NCBI GenBank assembly: GCA_003151515.1
Contig: PLXS01000028.1
Span: 1-56,288, forward strand
Source: Opitutaceae bacterium
Lineage (GTDB): Bacteria; Verrucomicrobiota; Verrucomicrobiia; Opitutales; Opitutaceae
Direction of reading: 5' to 3'
DNA length: 56,288 nt
The position numbers were made by a program, and so were the translations under genes. Below the pieces are notes generated by a model. It saw only the letters and a list, made by a program, of their open reading frames with translations. It did not search any database and was not told the DNA's origin. This document shows positions 47,001 through 53,116 of the stretch, in pieces; within the stretch, counting starts at the first letter, position 1, and each line of letters begins with the position of its first letter.

Positions 47001-47019
47001 GGTCTACGAGCTGCCCTGA
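41023..47019 (+). CDS. Giant delta-60-repeat secreted protein
   Basis: A 1998-residue exported protein. A signal peptide (about residues 1-33) is followed by about 26 delta-60 repeats of 50-60 residues (about 34-1540), each with QxDGKxLVGGxFT and LNxDGxxDxxFxP. These likely build a long beta-propeller or solenoid. Next are a fibronectin-like segment (about 1540-1610), a putative Ig domain (about 1627-1706: SASGLPPGLTINTSTGVISG), and two related C-terminal modules (about 1723-1852 and 1858-1998), each containing LIxGFVxSG and RxVGPGL. Similar C-terminal modules end many secreted proteins of Opitutaceae and may anchor or sort them. The ATG at 41023 gives the signal peptide; an in-frame start at 40870 does not. 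Confidence 0.9.
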   Translation: MLIPLFPRTRRGGALIAGLVLLVAAGAGLDAQTLSPVTDGFNPNPNGVVNSIVIQPDGKILVGGYFTQFQPDGNPVTLRNYIARLNHDGSVDTSFSPSANGVVRDLVLQPNGQILVAGEFTTIQGTGAAGPAACNYVARLNADGTLDSSFNPNANAVVYAVAYQTDGRVIIGGSFTTVQPNGSPNPAARNRLARFNVDGSLDTTFDPNADRPVLSLAVLPTGQIIVGGGFSSLQPNGAASPTTRNCVARLNSDGSLDYGFDPEANGSVMAIAVLPNGQIVLGGQFTTFQPDGAAGTTQCDFLGRINTDGTLDTSFLINPLGYVSAIAVQGDGSLIIGGDFTSIYTVNSAAAASIGYAARITTDGSVDTSFYSNPSQAVQAVAIQSDGDVLLGGYFTTIQGAPRYCLARVQPDGTVDGTLAPDTQGIVLASADLSNGQRLVGGTFTSMGGVTQSYLARLNADGSIDASFAPTLNGSVSAIALQSDGEILLGGSFTEIDGIARNYIARMNPDGSLDGPFNPNPNGSVGLIMVQSTGKILVSGGFSGFVPNGATVGIGILNFARLNTDGTVDTTFAPNVGGVVNAIAVQSDGQLVIGGNFSSVGGISRGYVARISSSGVLDTVFDPEANLPVYAMAIQSDGKILIGGAFTAVIPQVLGNLGTATTVVGPYQTITVPQPGTSAETPIYINYLARLNTDGTLDTTYFPDPSGLVLSMALQSDGSLVVGGVFTSFGQNGNPTGTVRNYIARVNSDGSLNPGFEPNANGYVDYMENLSGGGILIAGNFTALQPNGAASPTAAVHMAILNSDGSINPSFTGSAISGASGQVTVATLEPGGTVLVGGTFGPFNGSSGPYFAAFSSNGQSIGVNSYLNGPVNAIAVLPGGSLTGSISNYAVWLEANGTVRYTFSAAANGQVISAVQQPDGKILVGGAFSFGTSTATQYLVRVNTDGTIDSTFNPSLNGEVYAILLQSDGKIIIGGTFTDLLANNVVSYMARLNTDGTLDTSYQPSPNNSVTTLAMQSDGKVLVGGNFSAIETTQTTTTIERNFAARLNTDGTLDTTFNPDPNGVPSSFIELSNGNILMGGNFSTVDPNFGSTTYTYGSLVELNPDGTLDTSYNPSPNGAVDTMVLQPDGKLLVGGAFGAFTPNSGTTTTVQPSITTGSLARINTDGSIDTTFEPMPNGEVSAIDLLANGQVLIAGSFNSLQPNGAANPTNRFFLARLNSNGTVDPSFDTELNDGANSIITLQDGSLFIGGAFTNIDVGGAVFIGGSFTTIGGTPAPYLARLNADSTVDSTFSANADGTVYTLVVEIDSSVIVGGSFAHVGSIARSNVARLDSFGQVDTAFNPSANAAVAAVAVQPDGNILLGGAFTTVGGQTAQFLARVSPTGTLDASFTPLVNGPVDSVVVLPNGQIVIAGSFTGVSGQSVGRIARLNTDGSVDTTFNPNANGPVAAVALLSDGTLVAGGSFTTIGGQAIPYAAHLAADGTVDTTFVPAPNAPVSAVLVQPDGKVFIGGSFTSVGGQARCEIARLATPTGVEQTLAATPDESTIIWTHTGPAPTFASVRFEESTDGTHWTMVGQATQVSPSTWQLTGIAPVGSATFLIRATGLTPSTAYASSGIIQQIQAINTTAIPAITSPGPATGGSGAPFSFTVTATQLPTYYSASGLPPGLTINTSTGVISGTPSGSGTYNVKVSAGNASGVSSSSLAITIGGIGATSYTPAAGSASDRLTNLSCRAELPGSGTLIAGFVISGTTQKTVLLRAVGPGLSAFNVPGAMAAPELQLYSNSGSLITQNSSWGGSSSIAAVMAQVGAFPLAAGSADCAMVTSLAPGAYTIHVSDPTGKGGVVLTEIYDASASPLTDTSRLVNISARGAVSSGAGALIGGFVVSGSSTKSVIIRGVGPGLAAFSVPGWLADPVLSVYDTSGALVAQNLSWGSQALAGPYQASVGPGNIINLDAIVGAFALATADTAVVADLPPGAYTFQITSASGATGQALGEVYELP
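41125..45610 (+). repeat. Tandem delta-60 repeat array (coding)
   Basis: About 26 imperfect coding repeats of 150-180 bp. The most regular cores read QSDGKILIGG and LNTDGTLDTTFNP. Copies differ by 20-50 percent, so the array is ancient. Two copies are abnormal: one near 43600-43720 lacks the LVGGxFT core, and one near 44750-44850 is shortened, so that FIGGAFT and FIGGSFT follow each other within 15 residues. Confidence 0.8.
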
Positions 47020-47027
47020 TCTAGACG

Positions 47028-47045
47028 GACGGCCCGCGAGCCGTC
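47028..47045. terminator. Hairpin between convergent genes
   Basis: GACGGC-CCGCGA-GCCGTC, a 6-bp stem with a 6-base loop, lies between the end of the delta-60 gene (47019) and the end of the esterase-like gene (47044). There is no T-run; a bidirectional rho-dependent stop is possible. Confidence 0.3.
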
Positions 47046-48387
47046 ACCAGCCGTCGCTGCGGAAGGGCGCGGCCGGGAGGCCGACGCCGTTGAACAGGTT
47101 GGCGTCGGGCGAATCGGCCCACGCGTATCGCACGGCGACCGGCAGCTTCACCGCGGCGGCGCTCACCACCACGGTGTCGCCGTCGATCGCCGCCACCGCC
47201 GCGTGGAAAACGCGGTCGGCGCCCGCGACCTCGAACGACTGCAGCGGCCTGCCCGCCGCGGTCAGGCCCTGCCCCGCGAACCGGAAGTGCACGCGGATGG
47301 ACGGGCCGGCGATCTCCATGCCGCTGTATGCCGGCCCGGAGCAGTCGTCATCGATCGAGTAGGCGTTCGCCTTGGCAATGAGCGCTAGTCTCCTGCCCGC
47401 CTCGCGCCTTTGCGCGGGAGTGAGTCCGCCCGGCGAGCCGAGGTCGATTGCGACCGCCTGGCCCGTCGAGGGCAGCGAGAGCGCCTGCGACTGCGCCTCG
47501 CGGAACTCGGCCCATGAGCCCGCCCGCGGCCTGGCGGCGGCCCGCGATCCCTCGAGCTGCACCCAGAGGAAAGGGAAGTCCCCCTGCCCGAAATGCGAGC
47601 GCCATGCGGTGATCATCGCCGGGAAGCGCGCCGCGTACTCGCGGGCGCGGCCGACGTCGGCCTCGCCCTGGTACCAGATGGCGCCGCGAATCGCGTACGG
47701 CAGGAGCGGGTGGATCATCCCGTTGAAGATGGCGCAGGGCGCCCGCGGGTCCGCGGCGCCGGCCGCAGGCGGTCCGCCGAGCGCCTGGGGGCTCATCCAC
47801 CCCTCGATCGGCGCGTCCGCGCAGGCGCTCACCACGATGCCCACGGGCACCGACAGCCGCGCCTGGACCTCGCTTGCGAAGGAGTACCCGACGGCGCTGA
47901 AGCGTCCGGCGGTCTTCGGCTCCCAGAGCATCCAGTCTCCTTGGGCCTTCTCCAGCGGCGCGGACGATGCCTGGAGCCCCACGCTGAACTGGCGGATGAG
48001 GGGATGGACCGCGGCCCTCGCATCCGCGCCGCCCATCGCCGCCCCCATGTTCTCCCCTCCCGCGCAAAGCCAGACCTCGCCGACGACCACGTCTCGGGCG
48101 ACCGCCCTCCCCTTCCCCGTGGCCGCGAGCTCGGAGCCCGTCGGGCTTGCCTCCAGCGCAGCGAGGACGACCGTCCATCGCCCGTCGGCGGCCGCAGTCG
48201 CCCCCACCACCTGGCCCGCAAACGAGACGCTCACGTGCTCGCCAGCGAGGGCGCTTCCCCATACCGGGACGGGCTTGCCGCTCTGCAGGACCGCGTGGTC
48301 CCTGAAAAGCGGGGCGAGTTCCGGGGCGGCGAGGGCGCCGGCCGCGGGCAGCGCGGCAAGGGCGAGGAATCGGCGTGCTAGGCGCAT
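47044..48387 (-). CDS. Sialate O-acetylesterase homologue lacking catalytic residues
   Basis: A 447-residue exported protein, signal peptide about 1-20 (ending GALAA). The sialate O-acetylesterase fold is clear: LFRDHAVLQSGKPVPVWG (about 27-44), DGRWTVVL, GEVWLCAGGENM (103-114), the GAIWYQGEADVG block (235-246) and AIDLGSPGGLTP (313-324). Family members have GQSNM with the nucleophile Ser, and DIHP with Asp and His. Here Ser is E112 and DIH is G321-L322-T323. The oxyanion region, SSWGGT in active members, reads SACADA. The enzyme is therefore probably inactive and may bind glycans. The start at 48387 gives the signal peptide. Confidence 0.85.
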   Translation of the reverse strand: MRLARRFLALAALPAAGALAAPELAPLFRDHAVLQSGKPVPVWGSALAGEHVSVSFAGQVVGATAAADGRWTVVLAALEASPTGSELAATGKGRAVARDVVVGEVWLCAGGENMGAAMGGADARAAVHPLIRQFSVGLQASSAPLEKAQGDWMLWEPKTAGRFSAVGYSFASEVQARLSVPVGIVVSACADAPIEGWMSPQALGGPPAAGAADPRAPCAIFNGMIHPLLPYAIRGAIWYQGEADVGRAREYAARFPAMITAWRSHFGQGDFPFLWVQLEGSRAAARPRAGSWAEFREAQSQALSLPSTGQAVAIDLGSPGGLTPAQRREAGRRLALIAKANAYSIDDDCSGPAYSGMEIAGPSIRVHFRFAGQGLTAAGRPLQSFEVAGADRVFHAAVAAIDGDTVVVSAAAVKLPVAVRYAWADSPDANLFNGVGLPAAPFRSDGW

Positions 48388-48424
48388 ACGGTTCACCCGA
48401 AAAGGCCCGACACGCGGCCGCTGT

Positions 48425-49936
48425 TCAAGGAGTTTTGCGCGCCGCGGGCCCGCCAGCGGCGAGGAATGCATGGACTTCGGCGGCGAGCCGGGGCCCGAAA
48501 CCGGCGACCTCGGAGATCTCCCCGACGTCCGCGCCTCGCAGGCGCTCCATGCTCCCGAAGCGCCCAAGCAGCGCCGCGCGGCGCACGGGGCCGATCCCCG
48601 GAAGGTCGTCCAGCACGGACTCGCGGATCCGCCTCGAGCGCAGGTCGGCGTTGAAGGTGTTCGCGAACCGGTGCGCCTCGTCCCTTAGGCGCTGGAGCAG
48701 CCTGAGCCCCGGGTGGTCCGGGGCAACGCGCAAATCCGGCCTGGCGTCCGGGAACACGATCAGCTCCTCCTTCTTGGCGAGGCCGATGATGGGCGGCGGC
48801 TCGAGGCCGAGGACCACGAAGGCCTTGAGGGCGGCCCCCACCTGACCCTTTCCGCCGTCGATCACCACCAGGTCGGGGAACGGCCTGGCCTCCCTGGCGA
48901 GCCTCCTGTACCGGCGCCCGACCACCTCCTCCATCGCCCTGAAGTCGTCGTTGCCGATGAAGCCCTTGATCCGGAACCGGCGGTAGTTGTCCCGGTCGGG
49001 CCGCCCGCCGGCGAACCTCACCATGGATGCGACCACGAAGGTCCCGGATATGTGGGAGATGTCGAAGCATTCGATGGCCGCGGGAGGCGAGCCCAGGCCG
49101 AGCGCCTCCCCAAGCGACGCGAGCGCGGTTTCCCCGGCGGCAGGGGCGGTCGGGTCAGTGCGCTCGAAGTGCCTCGGCTTCTCCGCCGTCTTCTCGAGCG
49201 CGAACACGACGTCGCGCAGGGCCGCTGCCTTCTCGTACTCGCGCCGGCCGGCCGCCGAGGCCATCTCGGAGCGCAGCGACTCGAGCCACTCGCGCGACTT
49301 GCCCTCCAGGAAGGCGCAGGCGCGCCCGACGCGCTCCCCATACTCGGCCGCCGTCACGCTGTTGGGAAACCCGTAAATCTCCGCCCTTACGTCGTCGTAG
49401 AGCTGCCAGGTTCCGTCCGGCATCCGCTTAGGCGTCCCGTCGCCCAGGAGGATGCCGAACTGGCGCCTCAGCTGCGCCAGCGCCTTTCGCAGGGGGCCGC
49501 TGTGCGCGAACGGGCCGAAGTACCGCGAGCGGTCGTCCTTCCTGAAGCGCACGATGCGGAACCGCGGGAGCTCATCCGCCATGTCCACGCGCACCATGGG
49601 GAAGCGCTTGTCGTCCGTGAAATCCGTGTTGTAGCGCGGCTTCCACTGCTTGATGAGCTTGCCCTCGAGGAGGATGGCCTCGGGCTCCGACTTGACGACG
49701 ATGGCGTCAAAGTCGGCGATCATGTCGACGAGCGCGCGGATCTTGGGGTGGAGGGTGAAGGCCCTCGAGGGCTGGAAGTACGACGAGACGCGCCTCTTGA
49801 GGGCCTTGGCCTTGCCCACGTAGATGATCCTGCCTATGCGGTCCTTCATCAGATAGACCCCAGGCCGGTCGGGGAGCCTGCGCACCTTTTCCTTGAGCGT
49901 CAGCGGAACTGCGCTATCTGAGTCGACAGCTGGCAT
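48425..49936 (-). CDS. uvrC: Excinuclease ABC subunit C
   Basis: Makes the 3' and 5' incisions in nucleotide excision repair with UvrAB, acting on DNA. The 503-residue protein has the GIY-YIG nuclease (about 25-100: GVYLMKDRIGRIIYVGKAKA, with the catalytic Glu in EAILLEGKLIKQ), a UVR motif near residue 230, the RNase H-like C-terminal nuclease with ECFDISHISG, DLVVIDGGKGQ and the His in DEAHRFAN, and two helix-hairpin-helix motifs at the C-terminus. It is about 100 residues shorter than E. coli UvrC. Divergent from cinA by 36 bp. Confidence 0.95.
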   Translation of the reverse strand: MPAVDSDSAVPLTLKEKVRRLPDRPGVYLMKDRIGRIIYVGKAKALKRRVSSYFQPSRAFTLHPKIRALVDMIADFDAIVVKSEPEAILLEGKLIKQWKPRYNTDFTDDKRFPMVRVDMADELPRFRIVRFRKDDRSRYFGPFAHSGPLRKALAQLRRQFGILLGDGTPKRMPDGTWQLYDDVRAEIYGFPNSVTAAEYGERVGRACAFLEGKSREWLESLRSEMASAAGRREYEKAAALRDVVFALEKTAEKPRHFERTDPTAPAAGETALASLGEALGLGSPPAAIECFDISHISGTFVVASMVRFAGGRPDRDNYRRFRIKGFIGNDDFRAMEEVVGRRYRRLAREARPFPDLVVIDGGKGQVGAALKAFVVLGLEPPPIIGLAKKEELIVFPDARPDLRVAPDHPGLRLLQRLRDEAHRFANTFNADLRSRRIRESVLDDLPGIGPVRRAALLGRFGSMERLRGADVGEISEVAGFGPRLAAEVHAFLAAGGPAARKTP

Positions 49937-49939
49937 TTT

Positions 49940-49962
49940 CCAGAGATTAGCCTAATTTCTGG
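49940..49962. promoter_or_regulatory. 23-bp dyad in the uvrC-cinA divergent promoter
   Basis: CCAGA-g-ATTAG-c-CTAAT-t-TCTGG: each arm pairs perfectly apart from one g/t position. It fills most of the 36 bp between the two start codons. A uvrC -10 (TAATCT, 49949-49944) with -35 TTGCGG (49970-49965) lies within and beside it, and a cinA -10 (TAATTT, 49953-49958) also overlaps it. Confidence 0.5.
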
Positions 49963-49972
49963 TTCCGCAAGC

Positions 49973-51307
49973 ATGCTTTCGACGTCCACACCCGCAGTCA
50001 GCCCAGGGGCGAGCGCCACACACCCGCGCTATGAGCTGATGACTATAGGTGACGAGCTCCTGCTGGGCCTGACGGCCAACGGCCACCTTCAGTTCATCGG
50101 GGCCGAGCTCGGGGCCCGCGGGATCGAGCTGCGCCGCAATGTCACGGTGACCGACGACGCGGACGACATCGCCAGGCAGTTCCGCGAGTGCTGGGAGCGC
50201 TCCGATGTGGTCATCGCCACGGGCGGCCTCGGGCCCACCTGCGACGACCGCACCCGCGAGGCGATCGCGGGGATGCTGGGGCAGAAGCTCGTCTTCGACC
50301 CGCAGATCGAGAAGCACCTCCTTGCGCGCTTCGCCCTCTTCGGGCGCAAGATGACGCCGAACAACCTCAAGCAGGCCATGCGGTTCGAGCGCGGGGAGGT
50401 CCTTGGCAACGCCAACGGGACCGCACCGGGCCTCTGGGTGGAGCAGGACGGCAAGGTGCTCTGCATGCTGCCCGGGCCCCCAAACGAGCTTCAGCCGATG
50501 TTCACGGAGCAGGTGCTTCCCAGGCTCGCCCGCCTGAAGCTCGTTCTCGAGCGCGAGGCCTACGTCCAGCTGCGCACGGCGGGGGTCGGCGAGTCGCTCC
50601 TGGAGACAAGGCTGCAGCCCATCTTCGACCGCCATGAGGGCCGGCTCGGGATCGCGTTCTGCGCGCACGCCGGCCATGTGGACTGCAGGCTGAGCTCGCC
50701 CGGAGGCGAGATGGGCGTCGCCGAGGTCGAGACGGTCGCGGCGGAGTGCGCCCACATCCTCGGCGAGGATTTTGTGTGCTACGGAAACGATTCCCTCGCC
50801 AAGGTCTGCGCGGACATGCTGCGCTCGCAGGAGAAGCTCCTGGCGGTCGCGGAGTCGGCGACCGGCGGCCTGCTCGCGAACGCCTTCACCGGGCTGTGCG
50901 GCGCCTCGAAGTTCTTCTCGGGCGGCTGCGTGTGTTACTCGAATGACTCGATGATCCAGCTGCTTGACGTGCCCGAGTGCCTCCTGCTCCAGCACAGCGC
51001 GGTGAGCGCCGAGGCCGCCGTCGCGATGGCCACCGGGGCGGCCGAGAAGCTCGGCGCCGACTATGGCCTCTCGATCACGGGCTTCGCGGGGTCGTGCGGC
51101 GGCCCCAACGAGAACCCCGTCGGAACGATCCACATGGCGCTCCATGCCCCGCAGGGCGTCTGGTCGCGCAAGCACAGCTATCCGGGCCCGCGCGCCACGA
51201 TAAAGCGCCGCGCAGTGAACGCATCGCTGGACTGGCTGCGGCGCGAGCTGGTACGCGCCCAGGGCGGCGCCACCATATCGCCTAAGCGGCTGGGGGTCAT
51301 GCAGTAA
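49973..51307 (+). CDS. cinA: CinA family protein (NMN deamidase-related)
   Basis: A 444-residue two-domain protein. The N-terminal MoaB/MogA-like domain (about 18-190) has TIGDELLLG, VVIATGGLGPTCDDRTRE and MLPGPPNE. The C-terminal PncC domain (about 285-430) has AESATGGLLAN, GASKFFSGGCVCYSN and GFAGSCGG. In characterised homologues PncC deamidates nicotinamide mononucleotide, and the N-domain hydrolyses ADP-ribose. The gene is named for competence- and damage-inducibility in some bacteria. It is divergent from uvrC over a dyad, and its end overlaps purC by 11 bp. Confidence 0.95.
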   Translation: MLSTSTPAVSPGASATHPRYELMTIGDELLLGLTANGHLQFIGAELGARGIELRRNVTVTDDADDIARQFRECWERSDVVIATGGLGPTCDDRTREAIAGMLGQKLVFDPQIEKHLLARFALFGRKMTPNNLKQAMRFERGEVLGNANGTAPGLWVEQDGKVLCMLPGPPNELQPMFTEQVLPRLARLKLVLEREAYVQLRTAGVGESLLETRLQPIFDRHEGRLGIAFCAHAGHVDCRLSSPGGEMGVAEVETVAAECAHILGEDFVCYGNDSLAKVCADMLRSQEKLLAVAESATGGLLANAFTGLCGASKFFSGGCVCYSNDSMIQLLDVPECLLLQHSAVSAEAAVAMATGAAEKLGADYGLSITGFAGSCGGPNENPVGTIHMALHAPQGVWSRKHSYPGPRATIKRRAVNASLDWLRRELVRAQGGATISPKRLGVMQ

Positions 51308-52205
51308 GCCTTCTCAGGGCCTCGAGGTACTTCTCGCGGGTCCGCTGGATGACATCAGCGGGGAGCCGCGGCCCGGGGGGCTTCTGGTCCCAGCCAAGGC
51401 CCATGAGGTGGTCCCTGACAAACTGCTTGTCGTAGCTCGGCGGCGAGCCGCCGGGCTCGTAGCTGTCCGTCGGCCAGTAGCGCGAGGAATCCGGCGTGAG
51501 GACCTCGTCAATAAGGACAAGCCCCCCAGCGGCGTCCGTCCCGAACTCGAACTTGGTGTCGGCAAGTGTCATCCCGGCCTTCATTGCCCTCTCGTGGCCC
51601 AATCGGTACAGGGCGAGGCTCGCCTCCTTTACCCTGCGGTAGAGGTCAGCCCCCACCAAGGCGGAGGCCCTCGCGTCGTCGAGCGCCTCGTCGTGGACCC
51701 CTTTGGGGGCCTTCGTGGTAGGTGTGAAGATCGGCTCCGGCAGCCGGTCTGCCTGGCGCAGGCCCGCGGGAAGGCGAATGCCGCAAACCGCCCCCGATTT
51801 GGCGTACGAGTTCCATCCGCTGCCCGCGAGGTAACCCCTGACCACGCACTCAATCGGCAAGGGCCGCAGCTTGCGCACGACCATGCTTCGAAGGCGCAGG
51901 TCGCGTCCCGCCAACCCCCTCCTGTCGAATTGCGCCTCCTGGCCCGGAAGGAGGTGGTTCGCAATGATGCCACTGGTCCTCTCAAACCACCACAGGCTCA
52001 TCTGGGTCAGCAGGATCCCCTTGCCCGGGATCCCATCCGGGAGGATGACGTCGAACGCGGAGAGCCTGTCGGTCGCCACCAGAAGGAGCGCGTCCCCGAG
52101 GTCGAAGATCTCGCGGACCTTGCCCGAGGCGATCCTCGGGAACGGGGCGTCGACCGAGGTCAACGCCGCTAGAGGAAGCGCCGACTCAATCTGCGGAAAG
52201 GTCAT
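51297..52205 (-). CDS. purC: Phosphoribosylaminoimidazole-succinocarboxamide synthase
   Basis: Purine biosynthesis enzyme that joins aspartate to CAIR with ATP, giving SAICAR. The 302-residue protein has GKVREIFDLGDALLLVATD with LSAFDVILPDGIPGKG at about 45-75, ECVVRGYLAGSGW, LADTKFEFG and LIDEVLTPDSSRYW in family order. At 302 residues it is of the longer, yeast-like type rather than the 237-residue E. coli type. The ATG at 52205 (MTFPQIESALP) is preferred; an upstream in-frame start at 52343 would run into the tRNA-Glu gene. It is convergent with cinA. Confidence 0.95.
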   Translation of the reverse strand: MTFPQIESALPLAALTSVDAPFPRIASGKVREIFDLGDALLLVATDRLSAFDVILPDGIPGKGILLTQMSLWWFERTSGIIANHLLPGQEAQFDRRGLAGRDLRLRSMVVRKLRPLPIECVVRGYLAGSGWNSYAKSGAVCGIRLPAGLRQADRLPEPIFTPTTKAPKGVHDEALDDARASALVGADLYRRVKEASLALYRLGHERAMKAGMTLADTKFEFGTDAAGGLVLIDEVLTPDSSRYWPTDSYEPGGSPPSYDKQFVRDHLMGLGWDQKPPGPRLPADVIQRTREKYLEALRRLTA

Positions 52206-52303
52206 CAGGCCCCAGAATCCGCCCCAGAGCCCGTGCGGGTCGAGAAGGAAAAAAGCTCTTGCTTGGGCTGGCGGGCGGCCTAGCTTGCCGAATTCCGAGC
52301 TGG

Positions 52304-52380
52304 GTCCCCATCGTCTAGCCCGGTCAGGACACCACCCTTTCACGGTGAGAACCGGGGTTCGAATCCCCGTGGGGACGCCA
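52304..52380 (+). tRNA. tRNA-Glu (anticodon TTC)
   Basis: A complete cloverleaf: acceptor GTCCCCA/TGGGGAC, D-arm GTCTAG to AGGAC, anticodon stem CCACC with loop CTTTCAC (anticodon TTC), T-arm CGGGG-TTCGAAT-CCCCG, discriminator G and an encoded CCA end. The first pair of the anticodon stem (C/A) is mismatched; the other four pair. It closely follows E. coli tRNA-Glu. Divergent from purC; the sequence after the CCA end differs sharply in composition. Confidence 0.95.
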
Positions 52381-52545
52381 GCGAAACAGACTCCACAAAC
52401 TGTTAGGCATCATTTAGATATCTCGCAAGACGAAGACCTTGCGACGCCAAATCGGCCAAGCGGAGCATACCCGAGTTATGCTACGGCTTTGGAAAAATCT
52501 TCTGCCGGCCCCTTGTATTCGTCCGCAGATGACCATAAAGACTGG

Positions 52546-52983
52546 GTGCCCAGTCGCTCAAAACCCGTCGCAATCACACCCACCCGAAATCGGACGGGCA
52601 GCACGAGTTATCGAGTCACAGGAACCATCCGGGGCGTGCAGCGCAAGAAGGTGTTTCTCAACTTAGACGACGCAATAGCGTGTCAGGAGGAGTGGGAGAC
52701 TGAACGGATTCATGGCATGGCGGCCGCAAGGCCAAAGATCACGTGGCTTACTCAGGAGCAGATCCGGAAGGCCGAGACCCTCTTCGAAATGTTTCGTGAT
52801 TCGGGCATCGACCTCCTCGACGTCGGCCGGCACTTCATTCGCACTCCGCCCCATGTAACGGTGGACAAAATATGGGACGAGGGCCTCAAGGAATTCACCG
52901 TATACTGTGCGGCCCACCTATCGAAATCGCATTTTGAGACCTGTACGCTGCGCTGCAGACGCTTTGGGGCGTGGCTACGGTAG
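52546..52983 (+). pseudogene. N-terminal fragment of a tyrosine integrase
   Basis: About 145 residues from the GTG at 52546; the open frame has no ATG and extends upstream through the tRNA. SYRVTGTIRGVQRKKVFLN followed by DAIACQEEWE is the three-stranded arm-binding domain of phage integrases, and TWLTQEQIRKAETLFEMF with later HFETCTLRCRRFGAWLR matches the start of the core-binding (SAM-like) domain. It ends at a stop at 52981-52983, far before the catalytic R-H-R-Y residues, which are absent. The fragment is probably a remnant of the element that inserted at tRNA-Glu. The 133 bp to the next gene contains no continuation I can recognise. Confidence 0.6.
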
Positions 52984-53116
52984 TGAACTTAGTAAGGTGC
53001 TGGACGCAGTAGACGCGTGGATCCACTGGTAGTGTCTTCAAACCCCGTGGAGCTGGAAATTTGAGGCTTAATCGCGGGATGTCCCTGCTCCGCAAAACGC
53101 TGATTTGCGCGAGAAT

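Noticed and set aside
52984..53116. Continuation of the integrase after its stop
   Set aside because: No frame in this stretch matches the integrase core or catalytic motifs.
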